Source: DASRLE01 sp963825315 (lineage in GTDB: Bacteria; Verrucomicrobiota; Verrucomicrobiia; Limisphaerales; Palsa-1400). From it: 64,000 bases of DNA. The stretch's first letter is position 1. Each line of letters opens with the position of its first letter. A program made the translations under genes and the position numbers. The notes under the pieces were generated by a model. That model was not told where the DNA came from, did not search any database, and was given only the letters and a program-made list of their open reading frames with translations. Positions 9,944 to 17,769 of this stretch are shown here, one piece after another. The stretch covers positions 124,001 to 188,000 of the forward strand of contig CAWGST010000002.1 of assembly GCA_963825315.1 (NCBI GenBank), written 5' to 3'.

Positions 9944-11230
9944 TCAGGCCTTAAAGACCTGGCCCGTCCGCGTTTTGATCGAAGCCATGGCATTGCGCGT
10001 GTCCACGATGCAGGAAGCCCACTGCGCCAGTTCGTTATAGTTGACGGTCTTATGTTGGGTGGCGATGACCACCAGATCAAAGGCCTTGAGGGTGGGGGCG
10101 TTCCACGCCACCGACTTCATGCCCTCCCAGTGCGGATGTTCGCGCGTCGCTTTGATGACCGGGACGTACGGATCGTGGTAGGAGACCCCGGCCCCGCGCT
10201 CCTTGAACAAATCCATCAGCACGTAGCTCGGAGATTCGCGGTCATCGTCCACGTCCGCCTTGTAAGCCAAACCGAGAACAAGCACTTTGGAACCGTTGAC
10301 CGATTTGCGCGCGGCGTTGAGGGCGGCGGCGGCTTGATTGACGACGTAATTCGGCATGGCCGTATTGATTTCGCCGGCCAACTCGATGAAGCGGGTGTTT
10401 TGCACGTACTCGCGCGCCTTCCAAGTCAGATAAAATGGATCGATTGGAATGCAGTGCCCGCCCAGGCCCGGTCCGGGATAGAACGGCATGAAACCAAATG
10501 GTTTTGTCCTGGCCGCCTCTATGACTTCCCAAACATCTATGCCCATCGCGCTGTAAATAACTTTTAATTCGTTGACCAGCGCGATGTTCACGCTGCGGAA
10601 GATGTTCTCGGTCAGCTTGGTGGCTTCGGCCACGCGGCAGGACGACACCGGCACCAGGGTTTTGATGGCCCGGCCATAGAGAGCTTTGGCGCGTTCCAAA
10701 CACGCGGGAGTAAAGCCGCCGATGACCTTTGGAATCACCGCCACCTTGCTCTCAGGATTGCCCGGGTCCTCCCGTTCCGGAGAAAAAGCGAGGTGAAAAT
10801 CAACCCCGGCTTTCATCCCCGATCCGGCTTCCAGCACGCCGCGCAAATCTTCGTCCGTGGTGCCCGGATAGGTCGTTGATTCCAGAACCACCAGCGTTCC
10901 CTTGCCCAGGTGTGGCGCCAGGCTCCGGCCTGTGCTCAGTATATAGGATATGTCCGGCTCCCGGTTTTTGTTCAAGGGAGTCGGCACGCAAATAATGACC
11001 GCCTCCACCTCTTTAACCCTGCCGAAATCGGTGGACGCGGAAAACCTGCCGCCGTTGACGGCCTTGGCAATGGCCGCGGCTTCGATGTGTTTTATGTAGC
11101 TCTTGCCATCATTGATGGCTTTGACCTTGGCTTCATCTACGTCCAGGCCCAGAACAGTGGTGTCGGACCGCGCGAATTGAAGTGACAGCGGCAGTCCAAC
11201 GTATCCCAATCCGACGATGGCAATGTTCAT
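9944..11230 (-). CDS. wbpA: UDP-N-acetylglucosamine 6-dehydrogenase (WbpA/WecC family)
   Basis: 428 residues. The N-terminal Rossmann motif is IVGLGYVGLP. SPEREDPGN and the catalytic GLGGHCIPIDPFYL (Cys260) are typical of dehydrogenases acting on UDP-N-acetylhexosamines rather than on UDP-glucose. The family oxidises C6 twice with NAD+ to give the uronic acid. With the WbpB, WbpE and WbpD homologues at 57-60 kb it would supply the first step toward a 2,3-diacetamido-2,3-dideoxy-hexuronic acid. A UDP-ManNAc dehydrogenase (WecC) role is the main alternative. Confidence 0.88.
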   Translation of the reverse strand: MNIAIVGLGYVGLPLSLQFARSDTTVLGLDVDEAKVKAINDGKSYIKHIEAAAIAKAVNGGRFSASTDFGRVKEVEAVIICVPTPLNKNREPDISYILSTGRSLAPHLGKGTLVVLESTTYPGTTDEDLRGVLEAGSGMKAGVDFHLAFSPEREDPGNPESKVAVIPKVIGGFTPACLERAKALYGRAIKTLVPVSSCRVAEATKLTENIFRSVNIALVNELKVIYSAMGIDVWEVIEAARTKPFGFMPFYPGPGLGGHCIPIDPFYLTWKAREYVQNTRFIELAGEINTAMPNYVVNQAAAALNAARKSVNGSKVLVLGLAYKADVDDDRESPSYVLMDLFKERGAGVSYHDPYVPVIKATREHPHWEGMKSVAWNAPTLKAFDLVVIATQHKTVNYNELAQWASCIVDTRNAMASIKTRTGQVFKA

Positions 11231-11279
11231 ATGTCTTGAGTGTTAACTGGGGGAGTTTGGCATTGCTTTCCTTGTAAAA

Positions 11280-12296
11280 TCAACCTTTTTTCTTCTTTAC
11301 TTTTCTGACCCAGTCCTGGTTGTTCAAGTACCATTGCACCGTCTCGCGAATGCCTGTTTCAAACGTGTGCGCGGGCCTCCAGCCCAATTCCCGCTGTATC
11401 TTGCCGGCGTCGATGGCATAGCGGCGATCGTGGCCCGGCCGATCCTTGATAAACGTGATGAGGCGGCGCGAATGGCCCCCCAATTGCGGGGCCAGCTCGT
11501 CCATCAAATCGCAAATCAACTCCACAATGCGAATATTGGCCCACTCGTTGTGGCCGCCAATGTTGTACGTTTCGCCGTCGCGTCCCCGGTTCAGCACCTG
11601 CCAGAGGGCCTCGGCGTGGTCGCTCACGTAAAGCCAGTCGCGCACGTTCATGCCGTCGCCATAAACGGGTATGGGCGTGCGCTGGCACAGATTCTGGATG
11701 ATGACCGGTATGAGTTTTTCCGGAAACTGGCGGGGACCGTAGTTATTGGAACAATTCGTCGTGACCACGGGCAGGCCGTAGGTGTGATGATATGAGCGCA
11801 CCAGAAAATCGCTCGAGGCCTTGCTGGCGGAATACGGCGAATTCGGCGCATACGGCGTCGTTTCGGTAAAATAACCCGATGGCCCCAGGCTGCCATACAC
11901 CTCGTCGGTGGAAACATGATGGAACCGCCTCCCGGCGCAATGGTCCCCCCATGCGCCGCGCACGGCCTCCAAAAGATGGAAGGTTCCAACAATGTTGGTT
12001 TGGATAAAATCGCCCGGCCCCGCGATGGAACGATCCACATGGCTTTCCGCCGCCAAATGCAGCACATGGGTGATGGCGTGCCGTTGCACCACGGCACAGA
12101 TGGCGTCCTTGTCCCGCAGGTCCGTCTTCTCGAAAACATATTTCGGATGGCGGGCCAGCCCCTCCAAATTTTCCAGATGGCCCGCATAGGTCAGGCAATC
12201 CACATTGACCAACCGTTGGATTTGGGCCTGGTCAATAATATGATGAATCAGGTTCGACCCGATAAAACCGGCGCCGCCTGTTACCAGCAAGTTCAT
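11280..12296 (-). CDS. rfbB: dTDP-glucose 4,6-dehydratase
   Basis: 338 residues from ATG 12296, which overlaps the stop of the upstream gene (ATGA). The extended SDR motifs are VTGGAGFIGSN at the start, the active-site region HVSTDEVYGSLG and YSASKASSDFLVRSYHHTYG, and the NNYGPRQFPEKLIP signature. It converts dTDP-glucose to the 4-keto-6-deoxy sugar, step two of dTDP-rhamnose synthesis, and is coupled to rfbA and the reductase just upstream. Confidence 0.95.
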   Translation of the reverse strand: MNLLVTGGAGFIGSNLIHHIIDQAQIQRLVNVDCLTYAGHLENLEGLARHPKYVFEKTDLRDKDAICAVVQRHAITHVLHLAAESHVDRSIAGPGDFIQTNIVGTFHLLEAVRGAWGDHCAGRRFHHVSTDEVYGSLGPSGYFTETTPYAPNSPYSASKASSDFLVRSYHHTYGLPVVTTNCSNNYGPRQFPEKLIPVIIQNLCQRTPIPVYGDGMNVRDWLYVSDHAEALWQVLNRGRDGETYNIGGHNEWANIRIVELICDLMDELAPQLGGHSRRLITFIKDRPGHDRRYAIDAGKIQRELGWRPAHTFETGIRETVQWYLNNQDWVRKVKKKKG

Positions 12297-13243
12297 TTTA
12301 AATTCACCCAGTTTTCCAGCGAATCCAGCAGGGCTTCTTCGACGGGGCGGAGCACGACGCCTGTGGCCAGCAGTTTTGTCACATCCAATATGCAATTGGA
12401 CCGCGGCGTTTTCGCGGCCACACGATAAAACTCCCCGTCATCGCTCCAGAATTCGAAGGAACGCGACGGGCGCAGGATTTTTTGCATCATTTCCACCACC
12501 TGCCGGGAAGTGACGAAGCCCGGATTGGTCACATTGTAGGTTCCATAGGGCGCCCGTTTTTGCCAGAGATCCAGACAGGCCGCCACAAAATCGGCGCGGT
12601 GCGACAGGGAGTTGGCGTTCTGATAGACTCTGGCGTAGTTCCGCAGCTTGCTCAGGTAATTGCGCGGATTGTCAAAGCGGTCAAAAGGGATGCGCAACCG
12701 CCAGATGTAACCCTGGCCCACGCCGTGCAGGGCTTCCTCGGCCAGGGCCTTGCTCCCGCTGTAAAAACTGCACGGCGGCCGGCGAAACGTGAAATTAGGC
12801 TCGTCCTCCTCGCTGAAACCCTGGAAGGCGCCGCGATTCTTCTCCAGCAAAGTCTGCAAATCGGGTTGGGTCAAATCCTTTTCGACACGGCTCTGCCCGC
12901 CGGCCACGATCTTGGCGCCATTGTAAATGCAGCCCGACGATACATGACCATAAGGAATGCCCAAACTGGCGCAAGCCTGGGCGGCCGCGGCAGGAAAAAG
13001 CGTGTTGCCCTGGAGCGTGTCCGCCCGGTTTATCTCGCAGGCATCCACATTCGGTTTGCCCGTGTAGCCCGCCGCATTGATCAGGAATTCCGGCCGGGTC
13101 TTTTCGAGAAACTCGCGCAAAACGGTGAATCGCCCGGAATCAATTTCCGGGCGCAAGGGCGCGACAAATCGGATGCCGCGCTCTTGCAGAGTCCGGGCGA
13201 ATTGCCCGCCGATGTAGCCCGTTCCGCCCAAAAGAATAATCAT
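12293..13243 (-). CDS. RmlD-family dTDP-sugar reductase resembling bifunctional NRS/ER-type 3,5-epimerase/4-reductase
   Basis: 316 residues from ATG 13243 (MIILLGGTGYIGG), placed one base after the rfbA stop. It has a Rossmann GGTGYIGG and a YSGSK catalytic pair. Several blocks match my memory of the plant NRS/ER (UER1) enzymes better than RmlD: NAAGYTGKPNVDACE, SSGCIYN, EEDEPNF...SFYSGSKA, IPFDRFDNPRNYLSKL and TYNVTNPG. NRS/ER does both 3,5-epimerisation and 4-reduction. No rfbC epimerase gene is visible in the cluster, which fits a two-in-one enzyme. The reaction assignment is inference; the SDR fold and position between rfbA and rfbB are certain. Confidence 0.8.
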   Translation of the reverse strand: MIILLGGTGYIGGQFARTLQERGIRFVAPLRPEIDSGRFTVLREFLEKTRPEFLINAAGYTGKPNVDACEINRADTLQGNTLFPAAAAQACASLGIPYGHVSSGCIYNGAKIVAGGQSRVEKDLTQPDLQTLLEKNRGAFQGFSEEDEPNFTFRRPPCSFYSGSKALAEEALHGVGQGYIWRLRIPFDRFDNPRNYLSKLRNYARVYQNANSLSHRADFVAACLDLWQKRAPYGTYNVTNPGFVTSRQVVEMMQKILRPSRSFEFWSDDGEFYRVAAKTPRSNCILDVTKLLATGVVLRPVEEALLDSLENWVNLK

Positions 13244-13244
13244 A

Positions 13245-14114
13245 TCAACACTCTGCCTCCGCCAAAACACGATGGAGATAATCCCGATATTCGCAATGGG
13301 GCATTTGCGCGGCCAGTTTTTCCAGTTGGCCGCGCGTGATGAAATCCCGCCGGAAAGCCGCTTCTTCAGGGCAGCCGATTTTGATCCCCTGCCGTCGTTC
13401 AATCGTTTGCACGTAAGCCGACGCCTCGTGCAGACTGCTGCTGGTGCCGGCGTCCAGCCAGGCGAATCCCCGGCTCAATTGATGCACCTGCAACTGCCCC
13501 TGGCGCAGATAAGCCAGGTTGACATCGGTGATTTCCAATTCTCCCCGGGCCGAGGGCTGAAGATTCCTGGTGATATCGACCACCTGATTGTCATACAAAT
13601 AAAGTCCCGGCACCGCATAATTGCTGCGCGGCGCCTTCGGTTTCTCCTCAATCGAAATGGCCCGGCCCTGCGCGTCAAATTCGACCACCCCGTACCGTTC
13701 AGGATCAGTCACCCGATAGCCAAAAATGGCCGAGCCGGCCTTGAACCCGGCAAACGCCCGCTTAAAACTGTCCGCCCCGTAAAAAATGTTGTCGCCCAAA
13801 ATGAGCGTCACCGGGTCCGCCCCGATAAACGATTCGGCGATCAAAAACGCCTGGGCAATGCCGGCCGGCCTGGGCTGCTCGCGATAATCAATGGCCAGGC
13901 CCCATGACTTCCCGGTGCCCAGCAGTTGTCGAAACCGCGGCAAATCCTGCGGCGTGGAAATCAGGCAAAGTTCGCGCACGCCGTTTTCGATCAGGGTGGT
14001 CAGCGGATAATAAATCATCGGCTTGTCATAAACCGGCTGCAACTGTTTGCTCGCCACCAGCGTGAGCGGATACAAACGCGACCCCGCCCCGCCCGCAAGA
14101 ATTATTCCTTTCAT
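13245..14114 (-). CDS. rfbA: Glucose-1-phosphate thymidylyltransferase
   Basis: 289 residues from ATG 14114, with an in-frame TTG directly before it. The nucleotidyltransferase signature is GIILAGGAGSRLYPLT with KQLQPVYDKPMIYYPL, followed by LGDNIFYG and the FAWLDAGTSSSLHEAS block. It makes dTDP-glucose from glucose-1-phosphate and dTTP. Length and motifs are normal. First gene of the rfbA-reductase-rfbB run. Confidence 0.96.
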   Translation of the reverse strand: MKGIILAGGAGSRLYPLTLVASKQLQPVYDKPMIYYPLTTLIENGVRELCLISTPQDLPRFRQLLGTGKSWGLAIDYREQPRPAGIAQAFLIAESFIGADPVTLILGDNIFYGADSFKRAFAGFKAGSAIFGYRVTDPERYGVVEFDAQGRAISIEEKPKAPRSNYAVPGLYLYDNQVVDITRNLQPSARGELEITDVNLAYLRQGQLQVHQLSRGFAWLDAGTSSSLHEASAYVQTIERRQGIKIGCPEEAAFRRDFITRGQLEKLAAQMPHCEYRDYLHRVLAEAEC

Positions 14115-14290
14115 CAACTTAGATTAGAAGAAGCCATCCAAAAGCGTCAAGCGCGCCTTAGGCGCATCTTACTTTTTAGGCATCCGTCAAGGGCAAATTT
14201 CATTCACACCCCGTTTCAACGGGGTGGTGGAGGGCGAGAGTTCGGGAAAAACCGTTTCCAACGGTTTCGCGCGCGGGAAACCGGGTGAAC

Positions 14291-14374
14291 GGCGAAATAC
14301 CCGAACTACGCGAAAAATCCAGACCCTTTTCCCCGAAAGTTCGGGGTTCGTGTATTCGGCGTATTTCGCGGTTC
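14291..14374. repeat. Large imperfect stem-loop with central perfect hairpin
   Basis: Arms GCGAAATACCCGAACTACGC (left) and the reverse complement of GTGTATTCGGCGTATTTCGC (right) match at most positions. Between them lies a perfect hairpin, CCCCGAAAGTTCGGGG (14331-14346). Two smaller hairpins precede it: CCCCGTTTCAACGGGG near 14209-14224 and AACCGTTTCCAACGGTT near 14249-14266. There is no coding potential. It looks like a dispersed intergenic repeat, but no second copy is in this window. Confidence 0.6.
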
Positions 14375-14389
14375 AAAAAATTCCTTGGG

Positions 14390-14509
14390 GCATTTTAAAA
14401 ATAGATGTAGCGGTATGCTGTTCGGTCTCCGGGAGCGCGACCGTCTCGGTCGCACTCGTTGGCGTCTCGCCGACGAGACATTCCACAGCTACGTTTTTAT
14501 TTAAAATGC
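14390..14509. mobile_element. MITE-like 120-bp element with terminal inverted repeats
   Basis: The left end GCATTTTAAAAATAGATGTA and the right end read on the other strand, GCATTTTAAATAAAAACGTA, agree over roughly 24 bases including a GTAGC block. Inside are two hairpins: GCGACCG/CGGTCGC (about 14436-14452) and GTCTCG/CGAGAC (about 14464-14479). It has no ORF and no clear target duplication. Its size and structure suggest a non-autonomous element or a structured repeat. Confidence 0.6.
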
Positions 14510-14824
14510 TCTAGCCACGGCTGGCGCATGAACACGAGGGACTCGGGGCTGGAATCGTTTCGAAACGTGTGGAAGCTTTGGAGATTCCACGGAACCGATC
14601 TGACCGGGAAAGTTCATGTCCCTCCGGCCGAATTTGTGCTGGAAAGGGCAATCTATCAATCAATAATAAGGCAATGCTCGGAACTGACTCGTTCACGGAT
14701 CCAGCGCAGTGAACTCTGGATAGTTGACCTGGGTTAGCCCAGGTCATTGATGCACAACTCTTTACTGACAACCGTCAATCCCATAATTCCTTGCTTCCGA
14801 GATGACCCTTACATGCGCTCAATT
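14510..14824. other. Intergenic stretch with one perfect hairpin
   Basis: No convincing gene. At 14726-14745 GACCTGGG-TTAG-CCCAGGTC forms a perfect 8-bp stem with a 4-base loop. There is no T tract on either side, so it is not a standard terminator. A minus-strand open frame at 14511-14771 has no recognisable features. Confidence 0.4.
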
Positions 14825-15221
14825 TTATTTATGCGTCTGCTTCTGATGCTGGAGCATAAAGAATGCGAGAATGATTGCCACAACCTGTAAACCGACTGCC
14901 GATTGGGTTGCAATTAGAGCCCAGAGCCGAAGCCTTGACGACTCTTGCAGCAATATATCTTGTTGGTTCTCTAAAGTCTCTAACCGACTTTTGAATGTTT
15001 TGAAAAGATTGTCAAAAAAGCTGGTGATAGGTTCTATGCCGTTAAGCCGTTTAGCCTCTTCTTGCACGACCACAAATGACTTCTGTTGCGCGTCCAACAC
15101 ATTTTGGTCGGGTGTAATGGCCAACTGCTTGTAAAACCAGGCTCTTCCTATTTCTTGAGAAACTGTGTGAAGTACTTGCTGGCGGGCGGCGGTGGAAATT
15201 GTCTCGATGTTTGCGAAATCT

Positions 15222-16482
15222 GGTTCATCCGAGAAGTTCGTGTCTGGAATGATGAAGGCCGAAGAGTCTAAGAACGAAGTAGCGTTCGTCGCGCAGACCG
15301 TAGGTTTGGCGCAGGAGTGTTTTAACCTTATTGTTGATGCCCTCCATGCGGCCGTTGTTGATCCGGTGTTTCCACCAAGAAAGTATCCCGCTTCTATGAA
15401 GGAGAAGACTCTTGGCCATTTGCATCATCTGCCGGATGCCCGAGTCCAGGGCCCAATCGCACCATTGCCGGAAAAAGGACCTCATGCGCGCGTAGGAAGA
15501 TTGCTCCCAGAGCAGGATCAGGGCTTCTTTGAGCAGGTAGGCGGTCAGCAGAGGCTCGTTGTGTTTGAGCGCCTCGTCCAGGCGGGGCAGCTTGTCCTGG
15601 TCCACGTTTTCGCGGCGCATCAACAGCAAGTAGCGCAAGCCCTTGACCGTTTTCTTCATCAGCCCGCTGGCTTCGGAGACCATCTCCCGGCGCAGGTCAT
15701 CGATTTTCTCGTTCATCAGCTTGGTGAGGTGGAACCGGTCAAAGACGATGGCCGCATTGGGCAACTGGTCCAGCACCGCCGCCCAGTAGGCGGCGCTCAT
15801 ATCCATGGCCACTCCCTTGATCCTGGCTTTGCTCAGGCGCAAGGCCCGCCAGAACCTGCGCAGCGCGTCGGCCCCCTTGCCCGGCGCTACCCAGACGATC
15901 CGACCGCTCTCCAGGTCGATGACCAGCGTGTAGAATTTCCTGGAGCGCCCGACGTAAATCTCGTCGATGGACAAATACCGCAGGCCCTTGAGCCGGGGAT
16001 GCCCATCCCGGCGCTCCAGCTTGGCCTTGACGATATTCTTGACTGTATCCCAGCCCAGCGCGGTGATGGCCGCCAGATCGCTCACGGTCATCACTCCGTA
16101 GAGATCTTCAATGAAGGCTTTCATCCGGTGGGTGTAGCTCACGTAGGCCGGGGCAAAGGGGGGGAGACCTCGAAGGTCTTTCCGCAATCCCGGCACTGAC
16201 ACTTGGGCACCTCAGTCACCAAGAACACCGGTTTGAGCCCAATAGGCACCGTTTGCAACTCCCGGAAGCGCCGCCCCTTGCGACTGACCTCCTTGCTGTG
16301 GCAATCCGGGCAAACCAACAACTCTTTCCGCGGTTCCAGCACGAAGCGGATACAACCGTCCTCATACAATGTCTTCACGTAATCGTAGCCCTCTCGAACC
16401 CCAAACGCATGATACAACAAGCTTTGACTCATGCCCTATGCTACAAAATCCTCATCCCAGACTCCAACTTTCCGGAAGAACC
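15222..16482 (-). mobile_element. ISL3-family insertion sequence, 1261 bp, with 8-bp target duplication
   Basis: The imperfect terminal inverted repeats span 15222-15255 and 16449-16482 (27 of 34 positions match; the ends read GGTTCATCCGAGAAGTT and GGTTCTTCCGGAAAGTT). Both sides are flanked by the identical 8 bases CGAAATCT (15214-15221 and 16483-16490), the duplication size expected for ISL3. The transposase gene fills the element and its stop codon lies inside the left repeat. The intact duplication and in-frame host gene suggest a recent insertion. Confidence 0.95.
15225..16432 (-). CDS. ISL3-family transposase, frameshifted at a C7 tract
   Basis: The N-terminal part (16432-16139) has the ISL3 zinc-finger pattern VCPDCHS...CQCRDCGKTF. 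The C-terminal part (frame ending 15225) has the DDE_Tnp_ISL3 domain, with SIDEIYVGRSRKFYTLV, GVAMDMSAAY and VFDRFHLTKLMNEK, and ends LHHSRHELLG. The two frames overlap at 16139-16202 and join at a run of seven C (minus strand) near 16157-16163. One extra C would restore a single protein of about 402 residues. This may be a mutation, a base-call indel, or slippage on the homopolymer. Without it only the DNA-binding part is made. Confidence 0.9.
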
Positions 16483-16814
16483 CGAAATCTTCATGGAGAA
16501 CGGCCAAATCGATGTGTCGTTGTGCCTCTTGCCAGTTTGTTACGGCATCTGCCACTTGTCTGCTTACGCTCGTCTTTTTTGCGTCAATTGCATCAACTCG
16601 TCGTTGTAACAAAAAGGCCAGCGAACCGGTCGTTACCGTGGCCGTGATGCTCACGATCAAAATAATTAGTGTAAACTTCCTTTCCGCAGTCATAACAGAT
16701 GGGAGTGTTGTTAATCTACTTGGATTCTTGAGATTCATTTTGCCGGCTGGTTTTCAGCATTTTAAAATCTCGCAATTTAACCAACTGTAGTGCCGCCTCC
16801 AGTCGCGTTGGAGT

Positions 16815-17759
16815 TCATTTGTTATCCGCTTTGATCGCGATGCGCAAAGCCGGGTCGGTCTCACAGCCGGCGACAATCTCGTTGTAGCGGTCGAGCAGCT
16901 TGGAGAAAGTCACTTTACAGGCGGCAGTTTGGAACAGGCTGCGCTCATAAAGGTTCGCAGTAAGAAACTGGCCAACGTCGAGCACGTCCACCCGATCCGC
17001 AAGATTTGGACTTTTCAATAGAAATGCTGCCCCTTTCACTCCATCGCCGAGTGTGATAATCAGCGGTTTGAAACCGGCCTGAAGATTTTCAGAGCATTTC
17101 GCAATCAGTGCTTCGCTGGGGTGTGTGGTTACGTGGATTGCAACCGTCTCAATCTGGAAATCACTTTGGCGCGCCGTCGAGTCGTCGGCCACGGAGAAAC
17201 CGTGGTGCTGAATTTTTCCTTCGCCAAGAATGACATCAAGTTTGGCACCGACGAGATGTTGGAGCATCGCGCCCACATAGTTGGTGCCGCCTGAATGTTT
17301 CTGCAGAGCATCGGCCTGCTGGAGCAAATCTTGAATGTTCGAGTGAAGTGATTTGCCGGGGTCGAAATTAAACTTTGGTCCTTTCGAAGCAAAATGAGCA
17401 CGGACTTTATCAATCCACCAAACTTGGGCTTCTTCTAAATTCACTGCCTTTGTTTCAGCCAGTTCGTTCAGTACTCCGACATACGCTTTCATCAATCCAA
17501 GGCTGCCCCGGCTTGTCCTGCCACCTTCTTTAGCCAAAACTTTGGAAATGCCGTGCGTCTCCAGAATTTTCTGCACGGATGCCTTGCCCAACCCGGCGAC
17601 CTGGCCACCTTCTTCGGTTCGTAACGATTCAGGGTCAAGCGGCAGACCCTTTTCCTGCGCTGTTTGAGTCACAACGAGCGCAACACAAAGACCGCCCTTC
17701 TCCAGAAACTTTGGATGCTGCTTGCACAAAGCATCAAGGCGTTTTGTTGTAGCGCTCAT
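16815..17759 (-). CDS. DUF4928-like protein, putative restriction endonuclease partner of the cytosine methylase
   Basis: 314 residues from ATG 17759, with AAGGAAG just upstream. The gene begins 10 bases after the methylase stop. The sequence (GHGISKVLAKEGGRTSRGSLG-type region, WWIDKVRAHF, SGGTNYVGAMLQHLVGAKLD, SDFQIETVAIHVTTHPSEALIAKC) recalls the DUF4928 family that travels with dcm and vsr genes. I cannot confirm the domain here. IQHHGFSVADDSTARQSDFQIE, read as separate short blocks, may hold a PD-(D/E)XK-like core (Asp followed by QIE). Position as third gene of vsr-dcm-X makes it the likely nuclease. Confidence 0.65.
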   Translation of the reverse strand: MSATTKRLDALCKQHPKFLEKGGLCVALVVTQTAQEKGLPLDPESLRTEEGGQVAGLGKASVQKILETHGISKVLAKEGGRTSRGSLGLMKAYVGVLNELAETKAVNLEEAQVWWIDKVRAHFASKGPKFNFDPGKSLHSNIQDLLQQADALQKHSGGTNYVGAMLQHLVGAKLDVILGEGKIQHHGFSVADDSTARQSDFQIETVAIHVTTHPSEALIAKCSENLQAGFKPLIITLGDGVKGAAFLLKSPNLADRVDVLDVGQFLTANLYERSLFQTAACKVTFSKLLDRYNEIVAGCETDPALRIAIKADNK

Positions 17760-17769
17760 GGCTTCCTTG

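Larger units (their letters stand above)
14825..16738 (-). pseudogene. Two-helix membrane protein gene disrupted by ISL3 insertion
   Basis: The N-terminal part is encoded at 16738-16483 and the C-terminal part at 15213-14825. Removing the IS and one copy of its 8-bp duplication joins them in frame as LHEDF-ANIETIS and gives an uninterrupted 214-residue ORF. The restored protein has a membrane segment near the N-terminus (FTLIILIVSITATVTTGSLAF), a long helical, probably coiled-coil middle with HTVSQEIGRAWFYKQL, and a second membrane segment close to the C-terminus (LWALIATQSAVGLQVVAIIL). I do not recognise the family. It lies next to a restriction-modification set and may belong to the same accessory insert. 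Confidence 0.85.

Noticed and set aside
14511..14771. 86-codon minus-strand ORF near the MITE-like element
   Set aside because: No motif, no ribosome site, unusual composition; probably chance.
15192..16199. Plus-strand open frame of 335 codons in the IS
   Set aside because: Mirror of the transposase gene; the ISL3 motifs are on the minus strand.
15240..16464. Shorter IS boundaries at the GTGTCTGG/GAGTCTGG repeat
   Set aside because: The inverted repeat extends outward to 15222 and 16482, where a perfect 8-bp duplication begins; the shorter ends have none.
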